In this document: positions 20,653-32,600 of the stretch, piece by piece
How the letters are laid out: each line of letters begins with the position of its first letter
How positions within the stretch are numbered: the first letter of the stretch is position 1
From: Muricea muricata
Lineage: Eukaryota > Cnidaria > Anthozoa > Malacalcyonacea > Plexauridae
NCBI GenBank assembly: GCA_963855995.1
Contig: OY979726.1
Location: forward strand, 7,416,701 to 7,480,700
Direction: 5' to 3'
DNA length: 64,000 nucleotides
The notes under the pieces: model-generated
What the model saw: the letters and a program-made list of their open reading frames with translations, nothing else
Database searches by the model: none
What the model was told of the DNA's origin: nothing
Position numbers and translations under genes: made by a program

Positions 20653-23557
20653 GCGGACTTGCTAAGTTATCTAATTTCGATTTAGAAGCTGTCTTTTAGG
20701 TCCGCGATTGCAATATATCATTGGGCTCAACTCGTTTATTTTAGCACTTAAAACATCATTTTAAGCTCTAAAACGTCGCCGTGATCGATTTGAGACGGAT
20801 ATTTTTAGTTGGAAGTCCGAGCATGTTTTTACGCTCAAATCGCTTCCAGAACGCCTAAAACGCGATTTTGATGATTGTAGGAGCGTTTCTTTTCAGTGTC
20901 AATGCATGTTGTAGGTTTCTCATTTCAACATGCTATTTTGCTGATGTCGATAGTTTGAGCGCCGAAAACGTGATTGCGGACTTGCTAAGTTCTCCAATTT
21001 CGATTTAGAAGCTGTCTTTTAGGTCCGCGCTTGCAATATATCATTGGGCTCAACTCGTTCATTTTAGCACTCAAAACATCATTTTAAGCTCTAAAACGTC
21101 GCCGTGATCGATTTAAGACGGATATTTTTAGTTTGCAGTCTGAGCATGTTTTTACGCTCAAATCGCTTCGAGAACGCCTAAAACGCGATTTTGATGATTG
21201 TAAGAGCGTTTCTTTTCGGTGTCAAAGCATGTTGTAGGTTTCTCATTTCAACATGCTATTTTGCTGATGTCGATAGTTTGAGCGCCGAAAACGTGATTGC
21301 GGACTTGCTAAGTTCTCCAATTTCGATTTAGAAGCTGTTTCCTAGGTCCACGATTGCAATATATCATTGGGCTCAACTCGTTCATTTTAGCACTCAAAAC
21401 ATCATTTTAAGCTCTAAAACGTCGCCGTGATCGATTTGAGACGGCAATTACTGTTGGAAGTCCGAGCATTTTTTTACGCTCAAATCGCTTCGAGAACGCC
21501 TAAAACGCGATTTTGATTATTGTAAGAGCGTTTCTTTTCAGTCTCAATGCACGTTGTAGGTTTCTAATTTCAACATGCTATTTTGCTGATGTCGATAGTT
21601 TGAGCGCCGAAAACATGATTTCGGACATGCTAAGTTCTCCAATTTCGATTTAGAAGCTGTCTTTTACATACGCGATTTCAATATATCATTGTGCTCAACT
21701 CGTTTTTTTTAGCACTCAAAACATCATTTTAAGCTCTAAAACGTCGCCGTGATCGATTTGAGACGGATATTTTTAGTTTGCAGTCTGAGCATGTTTTTAC
21801 GCTCAAATCGCTTCGAAAACGCCTAAAACGCGAATTTGATGATTGTAAGAACGTTTCTTTTCACTCTCAAAGCATGTTGTAGGTTTCTCATTTCAACATG
21901 CTATTTTGCTGATGTCGATAGTTTGAGCGCCGAAAACGTGATTGCGGACTTGCTAAGTTCTCCAATTTCGATTTAGAAGCTGTCTTTTAGATACGCAATT
22001 TCAATATATCATTGTGCTCAACTCGTTCTTTTTAGCACTCAAAACATCATTTTAAGCTCTAAAACGTCGCCGTGATCGATTTGAGACGGATATTTTTAGT
22101 TTGCAGTCTGAGCATGTTTTTACGCTCAAATCGCTTCCAGAACGCCTAAAACGCGATTTTGATGATTGTAAGAACGTTTCTTTTCAGTCTGAAAGCATGT
22201 TGTAGGTTTCTCATTTCAACATGCTATTTTGCTGATGTCGATAGTTTGAGCGCCGAAAACGTGATTGCGGACTTGCTAAGTTCTCCAATTTCGATTTAGA
22301 AGCTGTCTTTTAGGTCCGCGCTTGCAATATATCATTGGGCTCAACTCGTTCATTTTAGCACTCAAAACATCATTTTAAGCTCTAAAACGTCGCCGTGATC
22401 GATTTAAGACGGATATTTTTAGTTTGCAGTCTGAGCATGTTTTTACGCTCAAATCGCTTCGAGAACGCCTAAAACGCGATTTTGATGATTGTAAGAGCGT
22501 TTCTTTTCAGTGTCAAAGCATGTTGTAGGTTTCTCATTTCAACATGCTATTTTGCTGATATCGATAGTTTGAGCGCCGAAAACGTGATTGCGGACTTGCT
22601 AAGTTCTCCAATTTCGATTTAGAAGCTGTTTCCTAGGTCCACGATTGCAATATATCATTGGGCTCAACTCGTTCATTTTAGCACTCAAAACATCATTTTA
22701 AGCTCTAAAACGTCGCCGTGATCGATTTGAGACGGCAATTATTGTTGGAAGTCCGAGCATTTTTTTACGCTCAAATCGCTTCGAGAACGCCTAAAACGCG
22801 ATTTTGATTATTGTAAGAGCGTTTCTTTTCAGTCTCAATGCACGTTGTAGGTTTCTAATTTCAACATGCTATTTTGCTGATGTCGATAGTTTGAGCGCCG
22901 AAAACATGATTTCGGACATGCTAAGTTCTCCAATTTCGATTTAGAAGCTGTCTTTTACATACGCGATTTCAATATATCATTGTGCTCAACTCGTTCTTTT
23001 TAGCACTCAAAACATCATTTTAAGCTCTAAAACGTCGCCGTGATCGATTTGAGACGGATATTTTTAGTTTGCAGTCTGAGCATGTTTTTACGCTCAAATC
23101 GCTTCGAAAACGCCTAAAACGCGAATTTGATGATTGTAAGAACGTTTCTTTTCAGTCTCAAAGCATGTTGTAGGTTTCTCATTTCAACATGCTATTTTGT
23201 TGATGTCGATAGTTTGAGCGCCGAAAACGTGATTGCGGACTTGCTAAGTTCTCCAATTTCGATTTAGAAGCTGTCTTTTAGGTCCGCGATTGCAATATAT
23301 CATTGGGCTCAACTCGTTCATTTTAGCACTCAAAACATCATTTTAAGCTCTAAAACGTCGCCGTGATCGATTTGAGACGGATATTTTTAGTTGACAGTCC
23401 GAGCATGTTTTTACGCTCAAATCGCTTCCAGAACGCCTAAAACGCGATTTTGATGATTGTAAGAGCGTTTCTTTTCAGTGTCAATGCATGTTGTAGGTTT
23501 CTCATTTCAACATGCTATTTTGCTGATGTCGATAGTTTGAGCGCCGAAAACGTGATT
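20331..23557 (+). repeat. 10-monomer tandem duplication, 3227 bp, first copy
   Basis: Order is K L C D E B C D E plus one GTTGACAGTCC monomer (23235). It repeats from 23558 to about 26535 at offset 3227. The second copy has nine of the ten monomers and ends in an F (26462) in place of the GTTGACAG type. Shared private marks are GCAATTACTGTTGG (near 21443 and 24670), GATATCG (22559 and 25786) and TTTTGTTGATG (near 23197 and 26424). The same pair of copies is carried in the second 29-mer at 29689 and 32916. Confidence 0.87.
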
Positions 23558-25493
23558 GCGGACTTGCTAAGTTCTCCAATTTCGATTTAGAAGCTGTCTT
23601 TTAGGTCCGCGCTTGCAATATATCATTGGGCTCAACTCGTTCATTTTAGCACTCAAAACATCATTTTAAGCTCTAAAACGTCGCCGTGATCGATTTGAGA
23701 CGGATATTTTTAGTTTGCAGTCCGAGCATTTTTTTACGCTCAAATCAATTCCAGAACGCCTAAAACGCGATTTGATGATTGTAAGAACGTTTCTTTTCAG
23801 TCTCAAAGCATGTTGTAGGTTTCTCATTTCAACATGCTATTTTGCTGATGTCGATAGTTTGAGCCCCGAAAACGTGATTGCGGACTTGCTAAGTTATCTA
23901 ATTTCGATTTAGAAGCTGTCTTTTAGGTCCGCGATTGCAATATATCATTGGGCTCAACTCGTTTATTTTAGCACTTAAAACATCATTTTAAGCTCTAAAA
24001 CGTCGCCGTGATCGATTTGAGACGGATATTTTTAGTTGGAAGTCCGAGCATGTTTTTACGCTCAAATCGCTTCCAGAACGCCTAAAACGCGATTTTGATG
24101 ATTGTAGGAGCGTTTCTTTTCAGTGTCAATGCATGTTGTAGGTTTCTCATTTCAACATGCTATTTTGCTGATGTCGATAGTTTGAGCGCCGAAAACGTGA
24201 TTGCGGACTTGCTAAGTTCTCCAATTTCGATTTAGAAGCTGTCTTTTAGGTCCGCGCTTGCAATATATCATTGGGCTCAACTCGTTCATTTTAGCACTCA
24301 AAACATCATTTTAAGCTCTAAAACGTCGCCGTGATCGATTTAAGACGGATATTTTTAGTTTGCAGTCTGAGCATGTTTTTACGCTCAAATCGCTTCGAGA
24401 ACGCCTAAAACGCGATTTTGATGATTGTAAGAGCGTTTCTTTTCGGTGTCAAAGCATGTTGTAGGTTTCTCATTTCAACATGCTATTTTGCTGATGTCGA
24501 TAGTTTGAGCGCCGAAAACGTGATTGCGGACTTGCTAAGTTCTCCAATTTCGATTTAGAAGCTGTTTCCTAGGTCCACGATTGCAATATATCATTGGGCT
24601 CAACTCGTTCATTTTAGCACTCAAAACATCATTTTAAGCTCTAAAACGTCGCCGTGATCGATTTGAGACGGCAATTACTGTTGGAAGTCCGAGCATTTTT
24701 TTACGCTCAAATCGCTTCGAGAACGCCTAAAACGCGATTTTGATTATTGTAAGAGCGTTTCTTTTCAGTCTCAATGCACGTTGTAGGTTTCTAATTTCAA
24801 CATGCTATTTTGCTGATGTCGATAGTTTGAGCGCCGAAAACATGATTTCGGACATGCTAAGTTCTCCAATTTCGATTTAGAAGCTGTCTTTTACATACGC
24901 GATTTCAATATATCATTGTGCTCAACTCGTTTTTTTTAGCACTCAAAACATCATTTTAAGCTCTAAAACGTCGCCGTGATCGATTTGAGACGGATATTTT
25001 TAGTTTGCAGTCTGAGCATGTTTTTACGCTCAAATCGCTTCGAAAACGCCTAAAACGCGAATTTGATGATTGTAAGAACGTTTCTTTTCACTCTCAAAGC
25101 ATGTTGTAGGTTTCTCATTTCAACATGCTATTTTGCTGATGTCGATAGTTTGAGCGCCGAAAACGTGATTGCGGACTTGCTAAGTTCTCCAATTTCGATT
25201 TAGAAGCTGTCTTTTAGATACGCAATTTCAATATATCATTGTGCTCAACTCGTTCTTTTTAGCACTCAAAACATCATTTTAAGCTCTAAAACGTCGCCGT
25301 GATCGATTTGAGACGGATATTTTTAGTTTGCAGTCTGAGCATGTTTTTACGCTCAAATCGCTTCCAGAACGCCTAAAACGCGATTTTGATGATTGTAAGA
25401 ACGTTTCTTTTCAGTCTGAAAGCATGTTGTAGGTTTCTCATTTCAACATGCTATTTTGCTGATGTCGATAGTTTGAGCGCCGAAAACGTGATT

Positions 25494-27107
25494 GCGGACT
25501 TGCTAAGTTCTCCAATTTCGATTTAGAAGCTGTCTTTTAGGTCCGCGCTTGCAATATATCATTGGGCTCAACTCGTTCATTTTAGCACTCAAAACATCAT
25601 TTTAAGCTCTAAAACGTCGCCGTGATCGATTTAAGACGGATATTTTTAGTTTGCAGTCTGAGCATGTTTTTACGCTCAAATCGCTTCGAGAACGCCTAAA
25701 ACGCGATTTTGATGATTGTAAGAGCGTTTCTTTTCAGTGTCAAAGCATGTTGTAGGTTTCTCATTTCAACATGCTATTTTGCTGATATCGATAGTTTGAG
25801 CGCCGAAAACGTGATTGCGGACTTGCTAAGTTCTCCAATTTCGATTTAGAAGCTGTTTCCTAGGTCCACGATTGCAATATATCATTGGGCTCAACTCGTT
25901 CATTTTAGCACTCAAAACATCATTTTAAGCTCTAAAACGTCGCCGTGATCGATTTGAGACGGCAATTATTGTTGGAAGTCCGAGCATTTTTTTACGCTCA
26001 AATCGCTTCGAGAACGCCTAAAACGCGATTTTGATTATTGTAAGAGCGTTTCTTTTCAGTCTCAATGCACGTTGTAGGTTTCTAATTTCAACATGCTATT
26101 TTGCTGATGTCGATAGTTTGAGCGCCGAAAACATGATTTCGGACATGCTAAGTTCTCCAATTTCGATTTAGAAGCTGTCTTTTACATACGCGATTTCAAT
26201 ATATCATTGTGCTCAACTCGTTCTTTTTAGCACTCAAAACATCATTTTAAGCTCTAAAACGTCGCCGTGATCGATTTGAGACGGATATTTTTAGTTTGCA
26301 GTCTGAGCATGTTTTTACGCTCAAATCGCTTCGAAAACGCCTAAAACGCGAATTTGATGATTGTAAGAACGTTTCTTTTCAGTCTCAAAGCATGTTGTAG
26401 GTTTCTCATTTCAACATGCTATTTTGTTGATGTCGATAGTTTGAGCGCCGAAAACGTGATTGCGGACTTGCTAAGTTCTCCAATTTCGATTTAGAAGCTG
26501 TCTTTTAGGTCCGCGATTGCAATATATCATTGGGCTCAACTCGTTCTTTTTAGCACTCAAAACATCCTTTTAAGCTCTAAAACGTCGCCGTGATCGATTT
26601 AAAACGGCAATTTTTAGTTGGCAGTCCGAGCATGTTTTTACGCTCAAATCGCTTCCAGAACGCCTAAAACGCGATTTTGATGATTGTAAGAGCGTTTCTT
26701 TCCAGTGTCAATGCATGTTGTAGGTTTCTCATTTCAACGTGCTATTTTGCTGATGTCGATAGTTTGAGCGCCGAAAACGTGATTGCGGACATGCTAAGTT
26801 CTCCAATTTCGATTTAGAAGCTGTCTTTTAGATACGCAATTTCAATATATCATTGTGCTCAACTCGTTCTTTTTAGCACTCAAAACATCATTTTAAGCTC
26901 TAAAACGTCGCCGTGATCGATTTGAGACGGATATTTTTAGTTTGCAGTCTGAGCATGTTTTTACGCTCAAATCGCTTCCAGAACGCCTAAAACGCGATTT
27001 TGATGATTGTAAGAACGTTTCTTTTCAGTCTGAAAGCATGTTGTAGGTTTCTCATTTCAACATGCTATTTTGCTGATGTCGATAGTTTGAGCGCCGAAAA
27101 CGTGATT
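25494..27107 (+). repeat. 5-monomer tandem duplication C D E F B, 1614 bp, first copy
   Basis: It repeats at 27108-28721 with an offset of 1614 bp. CAACGTGC occurs in both F monomers (about 26736 and 28350). Differences noticed: GATATCG at 25786 against GATGTCG in the second copy, TTTTGCTG against TTTTCCTG near 26746 and 28361, and the tail of the last B, which becomes CAGTCTCAAAGC with TTTTACTG. The pair is present again about 9358 bp further right. Confidence 0.8.
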
Positions 27108-29688
27108 GCGGACTTGCTAAGTTCTCCAATTTCGATTTAGAAGCTGTCTTTTAGGTCCGCGCTTGCAATATATCATTGGGCTCAACTCGTTCATTTTAGC
27201 ACTCAAAACATCATTTTAAGCTCTAAAACGTCGCCGTGATCGATTTAAGACGGATATTTTTAGTTTGCAGTCTGAGCATGTTTTTACGCTCAAATCGCTT
27301 CGAGAACGCCTAAAACGCGATTTTGATGATTGTAAGAGCGTTTCTTTTCAGTGTCAAAGCATGTTGTAGGTTTCTCATTTCAACATGCTATTTTGCTGAT
27401 GTCGATAGTTTGAGCGCCGAAAACGTGATTGCGGACTTGCTAAGTTCTCCAATTTCGATTTAGAAGCTGTTTCCTAGGTCCACGATTGCAATATATCATT
27501 GGGCTCAACTCGTTCATTTTAGCACTCAAAACATCATTTTAAGCTCTAAAACGTCGCCGTGATCGATTTGAGACGGCAATTATTGTTGGAAGTCCGAGCA
27601 TTTTTTTACGCTCAAATCGCTTCGAGAACGCCTAAAACGCGATTTTGATTATTGTAAGAGCGTTTCTTTTCAGTCTCAATGCACGTTGTAGGTTTCTAAT
27701 TTCAACATGCTATTTTGCTGATGTCGATAGTTTGAGCGCCGAAAACATGATTTCGGACATGCTAAGTTCTCCAATTTCGATTTAGAAGCTGTCTTTTACA
27801 TACGCGATTTCAATATATCATTGTGCTCAACTCGTTCTTTTTAGCACTCAAAACATCATTTTAAGCTCTAAAACGTCGCCGTGATCGATTTGAGACGGAT
27901 ATTTTTAGTTTGCAGTCTGAGCATGTTTTTACGCTCAAATCGCTTCGAAAACGCCTAAAACGCGAATTTGATGATTGTAAGAACGTTTCTTTTCAGTCTC
28001 AAAGCATGTTGTAGGTTTCTCATTTCAACATGCTATTTTGTTGATGTCGATAGTTTGAGCGCCGAAAACGTGATTGCGGACTTGCTAAGTTCTCCAATTT
28101 CGATTTAGAAGCTGTCTTTTAGGTCCGCGATTGCAATATATCATTGGGCTCAACTCGTTCTTTTTAGCACTCAAAACATCCTTTTAAGCTCTAAAACGTC
28201 GCCGTGATCGATTTAAAACGGCAATTTTTAGTTGGCAGTCCGAGCATGTTTTTACGCTCAAATCGCTTCCAGAACGCCTAAAACGCGATTTTGATGATTG
28301 TAAGAGCGTTTCTTTCCAGTGTCAATGCATGTTGTAGGTTTCTCATTTCAACGTGCTATTTTCCTGATGTCGATAGTTTGAGCGCCGAAAACGTGATTGC
28401 GGACATGCTAAGTTCTCCAATTTCGATTTAGAAGCTGTCTTTTAGATACGCAATTTCAATATATCATTGTGCTCAACTCGTTCTTTTTAGCACTCAAAAC
28501 ATCATTTTAAGCTCTAAAACGTCGCCGTGATCGATTTGAGACGGATATTTTTAGTTTGCAGTCTGAGCATGTTTTTACGCTCAAATCGCTTCCAGAACGC
28601 CTAAAACGCGATTTTGATGATTGTAAGAACGTTTCTTTTCAGTCTCAAAGCATGTTGTAGGTTTCTCATTTCAACATGCTATTTTACTGATGTCGATAGT
28701 TTGAGCGCCGAAAACGTGATTGCGGACTTGCTAAGTTCTCCAATTTCGATTTAGAAGCTGTCTTTTAGGTCCGCGCTTGCAATATATCATTGGGCTCAAC
28801 TCGTCCATTTTAGCACTAAAAACATCATTTTAAGCTCTAAAACGTCGCCGTGATCGATTTGAGACGGCAATTTTTAGTTGGCAGTCCGAGCATGTTTTTA
28901 CGCTCAAATCGCTTCCAGAACGCCTAAAACGCGATTTTGATGATTGTAAGAACGTTTCTTTTCAGTCTCAAAGCATGTTGTAGGTTTCTCATTTCAACAT
29001 GCTATTTTACTGATGTCGATAGTTTGAGCGCCGAAAACGTGATTGCGGACTTGCTAAGTTCTCCAATTTCGATTTAGAAGCTGTCTTTTAGGTCCGCGCT
29101 TGCAATATATCATTGGGCTCAACTCGTTCATTTTAGCACTCAAAACATCATTTTAAGCTCTAAAATGTCGCCGTGATCGATTTAAAACGGCAATTTTTAG
29201 TTGGCAGTCCGAGCATTTTTTACGCTCAAATCGCTTCCAGAACGCCTAAAACGCGATTTTGATGATTGTAAGAGCGTTTCTTTCCAGTGTCAATGCATGT
29301 TGTAGGTTTCTCATTTCAACATGCTATTTTGCTGATGTCGATAGTTTGAGCGCCGAAAACGTGATTGCGGACTTGCTAAGTTCTCCAATTTCGATTTAGA
29401 AGCTGTCTTTTAGGTCCACGATTGCAATATATCATTGGGCTCAACTCGTTCATTTTAGCACTCAAAACATCATTTTAAGCTCTAAAACGTCGCCGTGATC
29501 GATTTGAGAAGGCAATTATTGTTGGCAGTCCGAGCATTTTTTTACTATCAAATCCCTTCGAGAACGCCTAAAACGCGAATTTGATGATTGTAAGAACGTT
29601 TCTTTTCACTCTCAAAGCATGTTGTAGGTTTCTCATTTCAACATGCTATTTTGCTGATGTCGATAGTTTGAGCGCCGAAAACGTGATT

Positions 29689-32600
29689 GCGGACTTGCTA
29701 AGTTCTCCAATTTCGATTTAGAAGCTGTCTTTTAGGTCCGCGCTTGCAATATATCATTGGGCTCAACTCGTTCATTTTAGCACTCAAAACATCATTTTAA
29801 GCTCTAAAACGTCGCCGTGATCGATTTGAGACGGATATTTTTAGTTTGCAGTCCGAGCATTTTTTTACGCTCAAATCAATTCCAGAACGCCTAAAACGCG
29901 ATTTGATGATTGTAAGAACGTTTCTTTTCAGTCTCAAAGCATGTTGTAGGTTTCTCATTTCAACATGCTATTTTGCTGATGTCGATAGTTTGAGCCCCGA
30001 AAACGTGATTGCGGACTTGCTAAGTTATCTAATTTCGATTTAGAAGCTGTCTTTTAGGTCCGCGATTGCAATATATCATTGGGCTCAACTCGTTTATTTT
30101 AGCACTTAAAACATCATTTTAAGCTCTAAAACGTCGCCGTGATCGATTTGAGACGGATATTTTTAGTTGGAAGTCCGAGCATGTTTTTACGCTCAAATCG
30201 CTTCCAGAACGCCTAAAACGCGATTTTGATGATTGTAGGAGCGTTTCTTTTCAGTGTCAATGCATGTTGTAGGTTTCTCATTTCAACATGCTATTTTGCT
30301 GATGTCGATAGTTTGAGCGCCGAAAACGTGATTGCGGACTTGCTAAGTTCTCCAATTTCGATTTAGAAGCTGTCTTTTAGGTCCGCGCTTGCAATATATC
30401 ATTGGGCTCAACTCGTTCATTTTAGCACTCAAAACATCATTTTAAGCTCTAAAACGTCGCCGTGATCGATTTAAGACGGATATTTTTAGTTTGCAGTCTG
30501 AGCATGTTTTTACGCTCAAATCGCTTCGAGAACGCCTAAAACGCGATTTTGATGATTGTAAGAGCGTTTCTTTTCGGTGTCAAAGCATGTTGTAGGTTTC
30601 TCATTTCAACATGCTATTTTGCTGATGTCGATAGTTTGAGCGCCGAAAACGTGATTGCGGACTTGCTAAGTTCTCCAATTTCGATTTAGAAGCTGTTTCC
30701 TAGGTCCACGATTGCAATATATCATTGGGCTCAACTCGTTCATTTTAGCACTCAAAACATCATTTTAAGCTCTAAAACGTCGCCGTGATCGATTTGAGAC
30801 GGCAATTACTGTTGGAAGTCCGAGCATTTTTTTACGCTCAAATCGCTTCGAGAACGCCTAAAACGCGATTTTGATTATTGTAAGAGCGTTTCTTTTCAGT
30901 CTCAATGCACGTTGTAGGTTTCTAATTTCAACATGCTATTTTGCTGATGTCGATAGTTTGAGCGCCGAAAACATGATTTCGGACATGCTAAGTTCTCCAA
31001 TTTCGATTTAGAAGCTGTCTTTTACATACGCGATTTCAATATATCATTGTGCTCAACTCGTTTTTTTTAGCACTCAAAACATCATTTTAAGCTCTAAAAC
31101 GTCGCCGTGATCGATTTGAGACGGATATTTTTAGTTTGCAGTCTGAGCATGTTTTTACGCTCAAATCGCTTCGAAAACGCCTAAAACGCGAATTTGATGA
31201 TTGTAAGAACGTTTCTTTTCACTCTCAAAGCATGTTGTAGGTTTCTCATTTCAACATGCTATTTTGCTGATGTCGATAGTTTGAGCGCCGAAAACGTGAT
31301 TGCGGACTTGCTAAGTTCTCCAATTTCGATTTAGAAGCTGTCTTTTAGATACGCAATTTCAATATATCATTGTGCTCAACTCGTTCTTTTTAGCACTCAA
31401 AACATCATTTTAAGCTCTAAAACGTCGCCGTGATCGATTTGAGACGGATATTTTTAGTTTGCAGTCTGAGCATGTTTTTACGCTCAAATCGCTTCCAGAA
31501 CGCCTAAAACGCGATTTTGATGATTGTAAGAACGTTTCTTTTCAGTCTGAAAGCATGTTGTAGGTTTCTCATTTCAACATGCTATTTTGCTGATGTCGAT
31601 AGTTTGAGCGCCGAAAACGTGATTGCGGACTTGCTAAGTTCTCCAATTTCGATTTAGAAGCTGTCTTTTAGGTCCGCGCTTGCAATATATCATTGGGCTC
31701 AACTCGTTCATTTTAGCACTCAAAACATCATTTTAAGCTCTAAAACGTCGCCGTGATCGATTTAAGACGGATATTTTTAGTTTGCAGTCTGAGCATGTTT
31801 TTACGCTCAAATCGCTTCGAGAACGCCTAAAACGCGATTTTGATGATTGTAAGAGCGTTTCTTTTCAGTGTCAAAGCATGTTGTAGGTTTCTCATTTCAA
31901 CATGCTATTTTGCTGATATCGATAGTTTGAGCGCCGAAAACGTGATTGCGGACTTGCTAAGTTCTCCAATTTCGATTTAGAAGCTGTTTCCTAGGTCCAC
32001 GATTGCAATATATCATTGGGCTCAACTCGTTCATTTTAGCACTCAAAACATCATTTTAAGCTCTAAAACGTCGCCGTGATCGATTTGAGACGGCAATTAT
32101 TGTTGGAAGTCCGAGCATTTTTTTACGCTCAAATCGCTTCGAGAACGCCTAAAACGCGATTTTGATTATTGTAAGAGCGTTTCTTTTCAGTCTCAATGCA
32201 CGTTGTAGGTTTCTAATTTCAACATGCTATTTTGCTGATGTCGATAGTTTGAGCGCCGAAAACATGATTTCGGACATGCTAAGTTCTCCAATTTCGATTT
32301 AGAAGCTGTCTTTTACATACGCGATTTCAATATATCATTGTGCTCAACTCGTTCTTTTTAGCACTCAAAACATCATTTTAAGCTCTAAAACGTCGCCGTG
32401 ATCGATTTGAGACGGATATTTTTAGTTTGCAGTCTGAGCATGTTTTTACGCTCAAATCGCTTCGAAAACGCCTAAAACGCGAATTTGATGATTGTAAGAA
32501 CGTTTCTTTTCAGTCTCAAAGCATGTTGTAGGTTTCTCATTTCAACATGCTATTTTGTTGATGTCGATAGTTTGAGCGCCGAAAACGTGATTGCGGACTT

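Larger units (their letters stand above)
20331..29688 (+). repeat. 29-monomer HOR, 9358 bp, copy 1
   Basis: It starts at the distinctive K monomer (20331) and runs to just before the next K that opens copy 2. Inside it are a tandem 10-mer duplication (K monomers at 20331 and 23558) and then C-D-E-F-B repeats. Marks shared with copy 2 include GATATCGATAG (22559 and 31917), CAACGTGCTATTTTC (28353 and 37710), CACTAAAAACATC (near 28815 and 38174) and CTAAAATGTCGCC (near 29163 and 38521). The last monomer is an A/E hybrid: A-type up to about 29575, then E-type GCGAATTTGATG. Confidence 0.88.

Noticed and set aside
20488..20685. 65-codon open frame, repeated at 23715, 29846, 33073, 44369, 48564 and 49854
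   Set aside because: It starts at TTG, not ATG, lies across a K/L monomer junction and exists only because K has lost one T. The same copies travel with HOR duplications. No ribosome-binding context, no codon bias and no recognisable domain.
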